Shown one piece after another: positions 25,574 to 34,683 of a stretch of DNA of 64,000 bases; positions within the stretch are counted from its first letter, which is position 1; every line of letters begins with the position of its first letter. Location: contig JALHMY010000036.1 in the NCBI GenBank assembly GCA_022843805.1, positions 1 to 64,000 on the forward strand, in the 5' to 3' direction. The notes beneath the pieces were generated by a model, which saw only the letters and a program-made list of their open reading frames with translations, searched no databases and was not told the origin of the DNA. The DNA is from Fuerstiella sp. (lineage in GTDB: Bacteria; Planctomycetota; Planctomycetia; Planctomycetales; Planctomycetaceae). The translations under genes and the position numbers were made by a program.

Positions 25574-26518
25574 TCAGTTACGCTGAGCAATCGGGGAATC
25601 TGTCGATACTGGATCAGCCGGGCCTCGCCCCGGCACCAGGACAACACGCTCGCCGGCGTGCAATAGTCCGGATGGATTGGGCAAACGAACTTTAACACGC
25701 ACCGAGGTATTCGACGGATCAGCAACAGGAGATACAAACTCCACGAACCCCTCTGTGTCGCTTTGCTCCGCACCTAACCGCAATTGCACTCTCTGACCGT
25801 TGCGGAATGCGGTTCGCTGGGCAAGCGGCACCGAAAAAACGGCCAGAAGCGGATTGAGCTGGACCACCTTCAGCACAACCGGGTCCGAGGGCGAAACGAA
25901 TTCTCCAGGTTCCTTAAATATCTCGGACACGACTCCATCAATTGGAGACCGCAGCTGACGCTGCTCCAGCTGCGCCTCGATACGAAGGAACTCCAGTTCG
26001 CGGATGGCAAGATCTTCCCGAACAGTCTGTACACGAGCTTCTGCCACTGCCGATTCCATCAGATTTCGTTCGACTTCCCGCTGTGATGCATGATCACGTT
26101 CTCTCAGCTCCAGAAGCTTCTTTCTCTCGTTTTCCTTCAGTTCGTAGTCTGCGAGAGCCGACTTCAGCGGCCCCGTAACCGATTTACTCGAACGGGAAAC
26201 TTCCAATGCCGCTTTTAGTACCTGATTATCCAGGCGGGCCAGCAGACTTCCGGCCGTCACATGATCCCCCTCTCGAACTTCAACAACTGACAGAGTCCCC
26301 ATTTCGGATGCTGCTATGGCGAGGTCCCGGTAAGGTTCGGTAAAAGCCTCGATCTCGGAAGCGGGCTCAGGAAAAAGAACACCCGAGCCCGACTGAGTCG
26401 CAGATCCTGGTCCCGAACGGCGACTGGTTTGGGCTTCCACAGACAACAGTCCGGAGGAATAAACCAGCACGACGATCACAAAAGAAAGCAGCAGGGATTG
26501 AAACGCTGATAACCGCAT
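25574..26518 (-). CDS. Periplasmic adaptor (HlyD/MFP family), first export operon
   Basis: A 314-residue protein with an N-terminal signal or anchor (AFQSLLLSFVIVVLVYSSGLL, residues 5-25). The two half-lipoyl motifs are ASEMGTLSVVEVREGDHVTA and RSPIDGVVSEIFKEPGEFVS, joined by an alpha-helical hairpin at about residues 95-175, then a beta-barrel domain. It would bridge inner-membrane partners to an outer-membrane channel. I choose ATG 26518, since the frame's earlier TTG at 26542 would place eight odd residues (MCCCWNRV) before a normal signal sequence. It is first in a three-gene operon, preceded by the dyads at 26577-26603. Closest relative in the window: 56845-57999. Confidence 0.82.
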   Translation of the reverse strand: MRLSAFQSLLLSFVIVVLVYSSGLLSVEAQTSRRSGPGSATQSGSGVLFPEPASEIEAFTEPYRDLAIAASEMGTLSVVEVREGDHVTAGSLLARLDNQVLKAALEVSRSSKSVTGPLKSALADYELKENERKKLLELRERDHASQREVERNLMESAVAEARVQTVREDLAIRELEFLRIEAQLEQRQLRSPIDGVVSEIFKEPGEFVSPSDPVVLKVVQLNPLLAVFSVPLAQRTAFRNGQRVQLRLGAEQSDTEGFVEFVSPVADPSNTSVRVKVRLPNPSGLLHAGERVVLVPGRGPADPVSTDSPIAQRN

Positions 26519-26576
26519 TACCCGATTCCAACAACAGCACAAGCCGGACTTCCGATTGAATGACGTTGTAGTCAGA

Positions 26577-26603
26577 CAACATCAGATGTTGCAGATTTGC
26601 AAC
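26577..26603. promoter_or_regulatory. Two overlapping dyads upstream of the first M50-HlyD operon
   Basis: CAACATCAGATGTTG (26577-26591) is a perfect dyad around one A; GTTGCAGATTTGCAAC (26588-26603) is a second with a four-base centre, sharing GTTG. They lie about 60-85 bases before the operon's first start, where an operator would be expected. No regulator gene is nearby. Confidence 0.4.
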
Positions 26604-26740
26604 ACAACGGCTGAACTGTAGGCCAGACTTCTGCCGGACGATGGTGCTTTTGCTGAGAGCACAGCGATACTGGTGGAGGTCTGCAGGGATTGGAGGAATT
26701 ATTCCGGCGGAGGGATGGGCAGCAATAACCGGGAAGAAGC

Positions 26741-26773
26741 AAAAAAAGCCCCGGCATGGTCACATGCCGGGGC
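26741..26773 (-). terminator. Rho-independent terminator of the ridA gene
   Basis: On the minus strand, GCCCCGGCATG (26763-26773) pairs perfectly with CATGCCGGGGC (26748-26758) around a TGAC loop and runs into seven T (26741-26747). It lies 46 bases beyond the RidA stop and insulates the export operon that follows on the same strand. Confidence 0.9.
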
Positions 26774-26818
26774 GAAATGTTTTACAGGATTCGCAGGTTT
26801 TTGCCCGCAAATTAAGCC

Positions 26819-27262
26819 TCAGAGACTCCGGATCTCAAAAATTGCTTCGACTTCGACGGCAGCTCCCGTTGGCAGCGCAGCAAAACCAAGAGCACTTCGA
26901 GCATGCCAGCCATCGCCATCGGTACCATAGATGGCATGCAGCATATCGGACGCCCCGTTGATCACGAGATGCTGATCGGTAAAGTCAGGAGCAGAATACA
27001 CACAACCAAGTAACTTGATCACTTTCAGACCGTTCAATGTGCCATGTGTGTGATACACCGATCTCAGGATCTTGCGACAGCATTCTTTTGCCGCTTCATA
27101 TCCCTGATCAACGGTCAGATTCTTCCCAAGAACTCCTTTCATGTCACTCACATGTCCGGATGTGATCAGCAGGTTGCCCGTGCGAACACACAGGTTCAGA
27201 TAGCCAGGTTTCAGTGGCTCCAAACAGACTTCCAGTTCCTGAGCTTTTCGATTCGCGTCCAT
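26819..27262 (-). CDS. RidA-family (YjgF/YER057c/UK114) protein
   Basis: A 147-residue protein of usual length for the YjgF-like subgroup with a slightly long N-terminus. Motifs: GNLLITSGHVSDMKG, GYEAAKECCRKILRSVY, VIKLLGCVYSAPDFTD, and the C-terminal ARSALGFAALPTGAAVEVEAI. RidA proteins deaminate reactive enamine/imine intermediates. The catalytic Arg of classical RidA lies in the R-S-A-L segment (HARSALG) here. ATG 27262 has AGGAAAGG upstream. It lies 93 bases after the thrS stop on the same strand and ends in a strong terminator, so it could be co-transcribed with thrS. Confidence 0.88.
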   Translation of the reverse strand: MDANRKAQELEVCLEPLKPGYLNLCVRTGNLLITSGHVSDMKGVLGKNLTVDQGYEAAKECCRKILRSVYHTHGTLNGLKVIKLLGCVYSAPDFTDQHLVINGASDMLHAIYGTDGDGWHARSALGFAALPTGAAVEVEAIFEIRSL

Positions 27263-27355
27263 CGATTCTGCCTTTCCTGATACGATATAAGGTTTGACTG
27301 ACTGTTTTGTTCATTTCGCGTGCCCGGGATGCGATCGCCGCCTGAATGCCGGGAA

Positions 27356-29554
27356 TTAATACTCGTTCTGTTCAGCACTCTGCCCTTCAAGTCCACTGAA
27401 GGAAAGTTTGGCCATCTGTCTGATGACTCGACGATCGCGTTCATCCGACAGCTTTCGGATCGCATCGTCAACGGCCATTACTCCCAGGTCACCATCAATT
27501 CGACAGCGAACAGCAACAGTATTTTGCTCCGCTTCCCTGGGTCCGCAAACGAGCATATACGGAATCAGATCCAGCTGTGCGTCTCGAATCTTCGCCTGAA
27601 CACGTGCGCTTTGCAGGTCGGTTGATACTCGAAATCCGGCATTTCTAAGTTTTTCTGCCACAGCTGTTGCGTAGTCATCGGTCTTTTCGCTGAGTGGCAG
27701 TACGCGGACCTGTTCCGGTGCCAGCCACAAAGGAAATGCGCCGGCAAAGTGTTCAATCAGCATCCCCACAAATCGTTCCATCGATCCAAACGGCGCTCGA
27801 TGGATCATCACCGGGCGATGAGGTTTATTGTCAGGACCTGTGTATTCCAGATGAAAACGTTCCGGCAGATTGTAGTCCAGCTGCACGGTACCAAGCTGCC
27901 ATTCGCGGCCCAGGCAGTCTTTGACCATAAAGTCGGCTTTTGGTCCATAAAAAGCGGCTTCACCTGGCATTTCGATAAACGACTGGCCCTGCTCCTGAAG
28001 AACTTTGCGCAAAGTGTTTTGTGCATTGTCCCAAAGTTCCTGCGTCCCCACATACTTGTCAGAAAGTGGGTCCCGAGTAGACAGCTGAACGCGGTAGTCC
28101 TCAAGCCCGACTGCCTGAAGAACGAATCGCACCAGTCCCAGAGTATCTTTAAACTCCTGCTCAACCTGTTCCGGAGTGCAGAAGAGATGCGCATCGTCCT
28201 GAGTCAGGCCGCGAACACGGAGCATCCCATTCAATTCCCCCGATTGTTCATGGCGATAGACGGTACCAAATTCGGCAAGCCGCACGGGCAAATCTCGATA
28301 ACTGCGAGGCATTGCCTTGTACATTTGCACGTGGTGGGGGCAGTTCATTGGCTTCAGCAGGAAACGCTCCTGCTGTTTTTCCCACTTTCGCAACACTTCC
28401 CGCTTTTGGTCCGAAGTGCCGCCGGTCGGGAATTGCTCAACCTGAAAGCCAAGCAAAACAGCCGCATCCAGCAGTTTCTTTTCGTCTTCAGGCGATGGCG
28501 GGTTTAACGACGTGTCCTTCGGGTCAAGGCACCGAATCCAGTGGTCTACCAGCTGCCCCGCCGCATGGCCAAAAATCGGCGAGAACTGCGAGTCCCGGTA
28601 ATACGGAAAGTGGCCGCTTGTTTCGTACATTTCAACTCGGCCAATATGCGGCGAGTACACCGGCTGATAGCCACGTCGCAGCAGTTCCCCCTTAATGAAT
28701 TCCTCCAGAGTGGCTCGAATGGTTGCTCCTTTGGGCAGCCATAAACAAAGCCCCTGACCGACATCATTATTGATTGAGAACAGCCCCAGCCTCTTGCCGA
28801 GCACACGATGGTCACGTTTTTTCGCTTCTTCAATCTGTTCCAGATAAGCCTTCAGGTCTTTTCGATCAAACCAGGCAGTGCCATATAGCCTCTGCAAATG
28901 CCGACCACTCGCGTTACCTTTCCAATAGGAACCTGCAACGCTGAGAATCTTAAATGCCCTGATCCGCCCGGCATGCGGGACATGTGGGCCGCGGCACAGA
29001 TCCACAAATTCTCCCTGACGGTAGAAGCTTAAAGATTCATGTTCCGCCAGACCGGTTCGAATATGCTCAACCTTCAGTTCCTGCTGCAGATCATCACAAA
29101 ACTTCAGCGATTCATCCCGCGACATCGAAAATCGCTCAAACGGTTCGGCCTGATCAACGATTTTCTGCATTTCCGCCTCAATCCGCGGAAAGTCGTCTTC
29201 ACTGATCGGTGTTGCCAGATCAAAGTCGTAGTAATAGCCGTTGCCCAGTGTCGGTCCAAAGGCCAGACCAACACCCGGGTACAGACGCATCACGGCTCGA
29301 GCCATGACATGAGCACAACTGTGCCTCATTACACCCAATGATTCCGCATCTCGCTCCGTCAGAAGTCGCAACGGAACTGGTCGCTGTTCTGTCAATTCCG
29401 CAAGCGGACGCATCGCGTCCGCAATTGTTCCATCAACACTGGCAGCCACCGTGGCCTTCGCAAGCCGTTCACCAATACTCGCAGCAACATCCAGCGCTGA
29501 TGCATTGTCAGCCTGGTCGAGAACAGTCCCGTCGGGAAGTTGTACCTGAATCAT
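27356..29554 (-). CDS. thrS: Threonyl-tRNA synthetase with an insertion before motif 2
   Basis: A 732-residue enzyme that charges tRNA-Thr. Domains in order: TGS-like N-terminus (residues 1-60), editing domain with the HSCAH zinc-type site (about 77-81) and CDD, catalytic core with [19 protein letters not shown] (zinc Cys in NCP), [11 protein letters not shown] (motif 2), [20 protein letters not shown] and [11 protein letters not shown] (motif 3), then the anticodon-binding domain. Between YYRDSQF and [11 protein letters not shown] there are about 65 extra residues compared with the E. coli enzyme, where the two parts almost touch. Most bacterial ThrRS are about 640 residues, so this insert explains much of the excess. 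ATG 29554 is the first start. Confidence 0.95.
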   Translation of the reverse strand: MIQVQLPDGTVLDQADNASALDVAASIGERLAKATVAASVDGTIADAMRPLAELTEQRPVPLRLLTERDAESLGVMRHSCAHVMARAVMRLYPGVGLAFGPTLGNGYYYDFDLATPISEDDFPRIEAEMQKIVDQAEPFERFSMSRDESLKFCDDLQQELKVEHIRTGLAEHESLSFYRQGEFVDLCRGPHVPHAGRIRAFKILSVAGSYWKGNASGRHLQRLYGTAWFDRKDLKAYLEQIEEAKKRDHRVLGKRLGLFSINNDVGQGLCLWLPKGATIRATLEEFIKGELLRRGYQPVYSPHIGRVEMYETSGHFPYYRDSQFSPIFGHAAGQLVDHWIRCLDPKDTSLNPPSPEDEKKLLDAAVLLGFQVEQFPTGGTSDQKREVLRKWEKQQERFLLKPMNCPHHVQMYKAMPRSYRDLPVRLAEFGTVYRHEQSGELNGMLRVRGLTQDDAHLFCTPEQVEQEFKDTLGLVRFVLQAVGLEDYRVQLSTRDPLSDKYVGTQELWDNAQNTLRKVLQEQGQSFIEMPGEAAFYGPKADFMVKDCLGREWQLGTVQLDYNLPERFHLEYTGPDNKPHRPVMIHRAPFGSMERFVGMLIEHFAGAFPLWLAPEQVRVLPLSEKTDDYATAVAEKLRNAGFRVSTDLQSARVQAKIRDAQLDLIPYMLVCGPREAEQNTVAVRCRIDGDLGVMAVDDAIRKLSDERDRRVIRQMAKLSFSGLEGQSAEQNEY

Positions 29555-29989
29555 GAATCCATCTTGTACGATTGAACAACCAACACCTTTCGATCGCGGC
29601 TTTTACGAAGAGTCACGTGAAGGTGTCAGAAACTGATTTTAACCGGCCATTCGACGAGCTGCGTTATAGTGGCCAGACATCGCAGAAACAACAGAGGATC
29701 GGCGTTTGATAACGGCCACAGACAACAGCGCCACACTTTTCTCAGTTCTTTCAGGCCGCTTCAGGCAACTGGTTCACCCATTTCCCTCGTTTCCGTCGTC
29801 GCGTTTCCCTCTTCGAGCGATCGACGACAGCTCTCTCATCACTGCTGAAGACCGCTTTTCACTCGATGCGTTTCCGTTGACTCCCTTGCGAAGATCGTTT
29901 CCGACAGCATACCCTTACCGGTTTTGTGATCGCGGATTCCGTTTGCCGAATCCACGACAGCAGTCCTGTAAACGTCGGATGCACGAGAC
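29555..29989. other. Divergent intergenic region between thrS and the PVC heme protein gene
   Basis: 435 bases between two divergent starts; it should hold both promoters. A short plus-strand frame (29706-29993) gives a Phe/Arg/Ser-rich translation that overlaps the next gene's start and I do not accept it. I see no T-box-like leader or strong hairpin before thrS. Confidence 0.4.
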
Positions 29990-32900
29990 ATGACCATGAG
30001 ACCGCAAGCTGTTGTTATTGTCGTGTTGCTCGGCACGATCAGTACCTTTTTTGATCAGAATACTCAACTCTGGCCAGCTGCCGCTGCTCAGACGGAAACA
30101 GCAGAGTCTGAAAAGGTTCGAATCTGGAAGCAGGTGCCTGAACTTCAACCCGGGGTGACCCCCAGCGCTGTCCCGGTCCCGGAGATCAATACTCCTCCGG
30201 AAATCTCTGAAGCAGATTTTCAGAAAGGACCTGTTCCGAAATGGATCTGGGGCGAAGATAATGACAAAAACTACGTTTTGCAGGTGCGATTCCGGGTTGA
30301 GTCCGTGGAAACCGCCCTGCTGAGAGCCTCCTGTGATAATGTGGGCAGCGTTTTCGTTAATGGACGTCAGGTCGCCAGCAGCAGTGAATGGCAGGAACCC
30401 ATGTCGGCCATTGTGACAAAAACGCTGGTGCCCGGCGAAAATGTCATTGAAGCGGAAGTTTCCAACCAGGGAGGAGTCGCAGCGTTCGTTTTGAAACTCG
30501 CATGGCACGATGCCCAGGGCGGCGTACACCATATGGTGTCTGATTCGACATGGAAAGTTGTCACGAAACGAAATGATTCGCAGGGTGAGGCAGTCTCACT
30601 TCGCGGAAATCTGGGAGATGGCCCCTGGGGAAATGCTCTTACCGGCGACACATCCGGGCGCCGAGTGCCCGCTGGTGTGTTTGAGGTCCTTCCGGGATTT
30701 CAGGTGGAAAAATTATTCACCGTTCCCAAAGAGGAGCTCGGATCATGGGTGTGTATTACGTTTGATCAAAAAGGACGCCTGCTTGCAAGCGATCAGGGAG
30801 ATCTTGGAATCTGCCGCATCACGCTGCCAGCGGTGTCAGCCACAGGCGGAACTGATCCGTCAGGAAAAGCTGAGGTTACTGAAACCATTGTCGAGCGTCT
30901 CGATTTTTCAAAGTGTGCGGTAAAGCCAACGGCAGCTCATGGAATGCTTTGGGCGTTCGACGCTCTGTACCTTTCAATTAACGGAGGCCCGGGCAGCGGC
31001 TTGTATCGGGCAAGAGATCCGGACGGTGATGGTCAGTTTGACGAATGTGTGAAACTTTCAGAATTCCGAGGTGGCGGGGAACATGGTCCGCATGCACTAC
31101 GGCTTTCTCCCGATGGCCAGCGAATTTTTGTGATCTGCGGCAATCACACAAAACCTCCCTTTCAGCCTGGCGATGAACTCAGTCACCCTGAATTCACAAG
31201 CCGAATACCGACCAACTGGGGTGAAGACCATCTGCTGCCACGCATGTGGGACGCAAACGGACATGCTCGTGGTGTCCTGGCTCCAGGTGGATGGATCGCA
31301 AGCACTGATCCGGATGGTAAGACATGGGACATTTTCAGCATTGGCTATCGCAATCCATACGACATGGCATTCAATGCTGACGGCGAACTGTTTGCCTATG
31401 ACGCCGACATGGAATGGGACATGGGTATGCCATGGTATCGCCCCACACGCGTGGTCCACGCAACCAGTGGAAGCGAATTCGGCTGGCGTAGCGGCAGTGG
31501 AAAATGGCCCAGCCATTATCCTGACAACCTGCCGCCGCTGGTAAATATCGGACCCGGTTCTCCGGTGGGTGTTGAATTTGGTTATGGTCTGAAATTTCCC
31601 GAAAAGTACCAGAAGGCGCTGTATCTCTGTGACTGGACGTTCGGAACGATGTATGCCATTCACATGACACCGAATGGAAGTTCCTATACGGCGACAAAGG
31701 AAGAGTTTTTATCTCGCACTCCTTTGCCGCTGACGGATGTGGCTGCCGGCCCGGATGGTGCTCTGTATTTTTCTGTCGGCGGACGAGGAACGCAATCAGA
31801 GTTGTTTCGAGTCATTTATACAGGCAGCGAATCCGTGGCCGCTGCAACACTCACCAGTCAGGAATTCGCGGAACAGCGTAAACTGCGACATAAGGTGGAG
31901 CAGCTTCACGGCCGCCCTCTTCCCCTTCAGTCTTTTCTGGAAGCCATTTCCGAGGTGAAAATCCCGATCGGGCAATCTGATCGACATCTGGAATACGCTT
32001 TGCAGGTCGCAGCGATGCATGTCCCATTTGAGCAAATCAGCGTCATCGCGTCATTCTTTCCGGATATGGGCACTCAATTGGCCGAGGGACAGGAAATCTA
32101 CAGCCGTGCTGTTTCTGATCAGCTGACGATGGTTCGACTACTGGCCAAAAGATCGCCTGCGACACGCGGCCTGTCAGTCGATGCCGATCAGAAAAGGGAT
32201 GATATGTTAACCGCTGGCCGTGCCTTCGAAATGCTCGAAGAAATTCGTCCTGAGAAACTGACGGATGACGTCTTTCTTGAGTATTTGCGATCCGTATCTC
32301 TGGTAATGATCCGCCTTGCCGATCCGGACGAAGCAACTCGCCTTCAGCTGCTTGAGAAGCTCGATCCACTTTTCCCGTCGAAGAATTCAGTCGTCAATAG
32401 GGAACTTGTGCAGATGCTGACTTACCTTGAATCGGCTTCGGTGATCGAAAAAACGGTTGCACTGATGCAACAGCCTCCTCAGCCCACGATCGATCAGGGA
32501 CTTGAGGCTCTGATTGCTCGCAATCGTGGTTACGGCGGATCGATTTCCAGCATGCTGACGAACGCCCCCGATCAGGAACAGATCTGGTATGCGTTTGTTC
32601 TGAGGAACGCAAAAAAAGGCTGGACGATCGAACAGAGACGAGCCTGGTTTTCCTGGTTCGAGGGCGCTCAGCAGTGGTCTGGCGGCGCCAGCTACAAGGG
32701 CTTCCTGAAAAACATTGAGCGGGAAGCATTTGAAAATGCGACAGAGAACGAGCGTATTCTGATTGAAGCCGGCGGGGCTCGAAAGCCGTTTGCCATGCCC
32801 GAGCTGCCAAAGCCCGCCGGACCAGGCAGGAACTGGACGCTCGACGAAGTTCGGGCTATTGCGGAAACAGGGTTAAAGGATCGGGACTTTGAACGCGGCA

Positions 32901-33334
32901 AAACCATGTTCGCGGCAACACGCTGCATTCTGTGTCATCGATTTGCGGGAGACGGCGGTGCAACCGGCCCGGATCTGACGCAACTGGCCGGTCGATTCAA
33001 TCTCCGTGATCTGACCGAGGCGATTATGGATCCCAATAAGGTGATCAGTGACCAGTACAAGGGCAGCGTAATTGTCACCACCGGTGGAAAAACATTACAG
33101 GGCAGAATTGTCTCCGAATCAGAGACAGCCGTGACTGTGCTGACGGATCCGGAGGACAGCACGAAGATCGCAGAGATCCCGAAATCTGAAATTGACGAGA
33201 TTTCAGCGGCCAGTGTTTCCATGATGCCTCAGGATCTTTTGAAGACACTCAATCAGGATGAGGTTCTGGATCTTCTGGCCTATTTGTTGTCACGAGGCGA
33301 CGACCGGAATCCAATGTTCCGCAGGCCGCGGTGA
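29990..33334 (+). CDS. PVC-type membrane-bound dehydrogenase domain protein with C-terminal heme c
   Basis: A 1,114-residue exported protein with a signal peptide (VVIVVLLGTISTFF, residues 7-20). Residues about 80-180 look like a galactose-binding-type beta-sandwich (SVFVNGRQVAS). A beta-propeller of the Pirellula/Verrucomicrobium dehydrogenase type follows at about 225-600 (FEVLPGFQVEKLFTVPKEEL, GPHALRLSPDGQRIF, TDVAAGPDGALYFS). A helical middle part spans about 620-950. At the C-terminus CILCHRFAGDGGATGPDLT is the CxxCH site (about 978) of the matching heme-binding domain, with IVTTGGKTLQGRIVSE beyond it. These proteins are abundant in planctomycetes and are thought to oxidise sugars or sugar derivatives in the periplasm. 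ATG 29990 or 29996 could be the start. Confidence 0.88.
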   Translation: MTMRPQAVVIVVLLGTISTFFDQNTQLWPAAAAQTETAESEKVRIWKQVPELQPGVTPSAVPVPEINTPPEISEADFQKGPVPKWIWGEDNDKNYVLQVRFRVESVETALLRASCDNVGSVFVNGRQVASSSEWQEPMSAIVTKTLVPGENVIEAEVSNQGGVAAFVLKLAWHDAQGGVHHMVSDSTWKVVTKRNDSQGEAVSLRGNLGDGPWGNALTGDTSGRRVPAGVFEVLPGFQVEKLFTVPKEELGSWVCITFDQKGRLLASDQGDLGICRITLPAVSATGGTDPSGKAEVTETIVERLDFSKCAVKPTAAHGMLWAFDALYLSINGGPGSGLYRARDPDGDGQFDECVKLSEFRGGGEHGPHALRLSPDGQRIFVICGNHTKPPFQPGDELSHPEFTSRIPTNWGEDHLLPRMWDANGHARGVLAPGGWIASTDPDGKTWDIFSIGYRNPYDMAFNADGELFAYDADMEWDMGMPWYRPTRVVHATSGSEFGWRSGSGKWPSHYPDNLPPLVNIGPGSPVGVEFGYGLKFPEKYQKALYLCDWTFGTMYAIHMTPNGSSYTATKEEFLSRTPLPLTDVAAGPDGALYFSVGGRGTQSELFRVIYTGSESVAAATLTSQEFAEQRKLRHKVEQLHGRPLPLQSFLEAISEVKIPIGQSDRHLEYALQVAAMHVPFEQISVIASFFPDMGTQLAEGQEIYSRAVSDQLTMVRLLAKRSPATRGLSVDADQKRDDMLTAGRAFEMLEEIRPEKLTDDVFLEYLRSVSLVMIRLADPDEATRLQLLEKLDPLFPSKNSVVNRELVQMLTYLESASVIEKTVALMQQPPQPTIDQGLEALIARNRGYGGSISSMLTNAPDQEQIWYAFVLRNAKKGWTIEQRRAWFSWFEGAQQWSGGASYKGFLKNIEREAFENATENERILIEAGGARKPFAMPELPKPAGPGRNWTLDEVRAIAETGLKDRDFERGKTMFAATRCILCHRFAGDGGATGPDLTQLAGRFNLRDLTEAIMDPNKVISDQYKGSVIVTTGGKTLQGRIVSESETAVTVLTDPEDSTKIAEIPKSEIDEISAASVSMMPQDLLKTLNQDEVLDLLAYLLSRGDDRNPMFRRPR

Positions 33335-33371
33335 CACAGCCTCAAGGCAGCGGAACCAGTTGATCAGTACG

Positions 33372-34517
33372 ATGAAACAGCCAGCCATACCATTCCCCGA
33401 CGATGAGAGTATCATGCTGCATGCGCTGCAGCTGGCCAAATTCGGACGGGGAATGGTCGAACCAAACCCGATGGTCGGAGCTGTAATCGTTGATGATCAG
33501 CGGCATCTGATCGCCGAAGGATATCACCAGCGATTCGGAGAAGCGCATGCCGAAATCCATGCGATCGCGGCAGCAGGTGACCGCTGCCGGGGAGCCACTC
33601 TGTTTGTCACTCTTGAACCCTGCAGTCATTTTGGGAAGACGCCGCCATGTGCGGATGCCGTGATCCGGGCAGGATTCCGGAAAGTCGTCATCGCCTGTGA
33701 AGACCCCGCGCTTCATGTTGCCGGAAGAGGGGTTCTCAGGTTGCAGGAGGCTGGAATTGATGTTCAAGTCGGCCTTTGTCAGGAGCCCGCTATGCGTCTG
33801 ATCGCTCCGTTCAGAATGCTTCAGCGGGAAGGACGGCCATGGGTCCACGCCAAGTGGGCAATGACTCTGGATGGGCGAATTGCCAGCAGCACGGGCCATT
33901 CAAAATGGATCTCCTGCGCGGAATCCCGGGCAACCGTTCATCAGCTTCGAGGCCAGATGGACGCAATTATCACAGGGGCAGGCACGGTCCGTGCCGATGA
34001 CCCGATGCTGACGGCCAGGCCTCAGGGTCCCAGAACAGCGCTGCGAGTTGTCGTTGATCCCCGTCTGTCCGCCGTCACTCCCGAATGTCAGCTCGTCAGA
34101 TCGATCTCTGATGCGCCATTGCTGGTCTGTGTTTCAAGTCAGGCAACTCAGGACCGCGTAAAACAGCTCACAGACTGCGGGGTCGAGGTTCTGATTTTCG
34201 AACACCAGACGAGTGAACCTGCCAGTCGACTGCTGATTTCACCGTTGTCGCTGCTCCACGAGCTCGCACGCAGGAATTTTTGCAACGTAATGCTGGAAGG
34301 TGGTTCCGGACTTCTGGGATCTTTCTTCGATGCGGACGTCATCGATGAGCTTCACGTGTTTATTGCACCAAAGATAACCGGCGGCAGCATGTCGCTGTCG
34401 CCCGTGGGAGGCACGGGGCTTCCACTGATTCCACAACAGAATAATCTGTCCGCTCTGAAATACCGCCCCTCGGGCTGTGATCTCTGTATTCAGGCGGATG
34501 TCATACGAAACATCTGA
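33372..34517 (+). CDS. ribD: Bifunctional riboflavin biosynthesis deaminase/reductase RibD
   Basis: A 381-residue enzyme doing the second and third steps of riboflavin synthesis. The N-terminal deaminase has the zinc motifs HAEIHAI (about 59-65) and PCSHFGKTPPCADA (about 83-96). The C-terminal reductase starts near residue 155 (WVHAKWAMTLDGRIASSTGH) and has ITGAGTVRADDPMLT and VMLEGGSGLLGSFF. The open frame extends upstream to 33258 inside the heme-protein gene, but the conserved family begins near ATG 33372 (MKQPAIPFPDDES). It lies 37 bases after the heme-protein stop and may share its transcript. Confidence 0.93.
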   Translation: MKQPAIPFPDDESIMLHALQLAKFGRGMVEPNPMVGAVIVDDQRHLIAEGYHQRFGEAHAEIHAIAAAGDRCRGATLFVTLEPCSHFGKTPPCADAVIRAGFRKVVIACEDPALHVAGRGVLRLQEAGIDVQVGLCQEPAMRLIAPFRMLQREGRPWVHAKWAMTLDGRIASSTGHSKWISCAESRATVHQLRGQMDAIITGAGTVRADDPMLTARPQGPRTALRVVVDPRLSAVTPECQLVRSISDAPLLVCVSSQATQDRVKQLTDCGVEVLIFEHQTSEPASRLLISPLSLLHELARRNFCNVMLEGGSGLLGSFFDADVIDELHVFIAPKITGGSMSLSPVGGTGLPLIPQQNNLSALKYRPSGCDLCIQADVIRNI

Positions 34518-34544
34518 GCGTAAACCAGGGCAGGAAAAACGAAA

Positions 34545-34573
34545 GCGGCTCCGGTGCATTCCACCGGAGCCGC
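34545..34573. terminator. Perfect hairpin in a convergent gap, possibly bidirectional terminator
   Basis: GCGGCTCCGGTG (34545-34556) pairs perfectly with CACCGGAGCCGC (34562-34573) around CATTC. It lies between the ribD stop on plus and the YHS-like gene stop on minus. Short A/T-rich tracts flank it but no long T-run, so termination strength is uncertain. Confidence 0.6.
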
Positions 34574-34683
34574 CAGTAATTTCTCAGGATATTGAATTGG
34601 AGTGGTCCGAAAACAGGCCACATTCTTTTCGAGTATCCACCGTCATTCCAGTACAATTGACTTTGGAAGTCCTGCAGGTTCGC

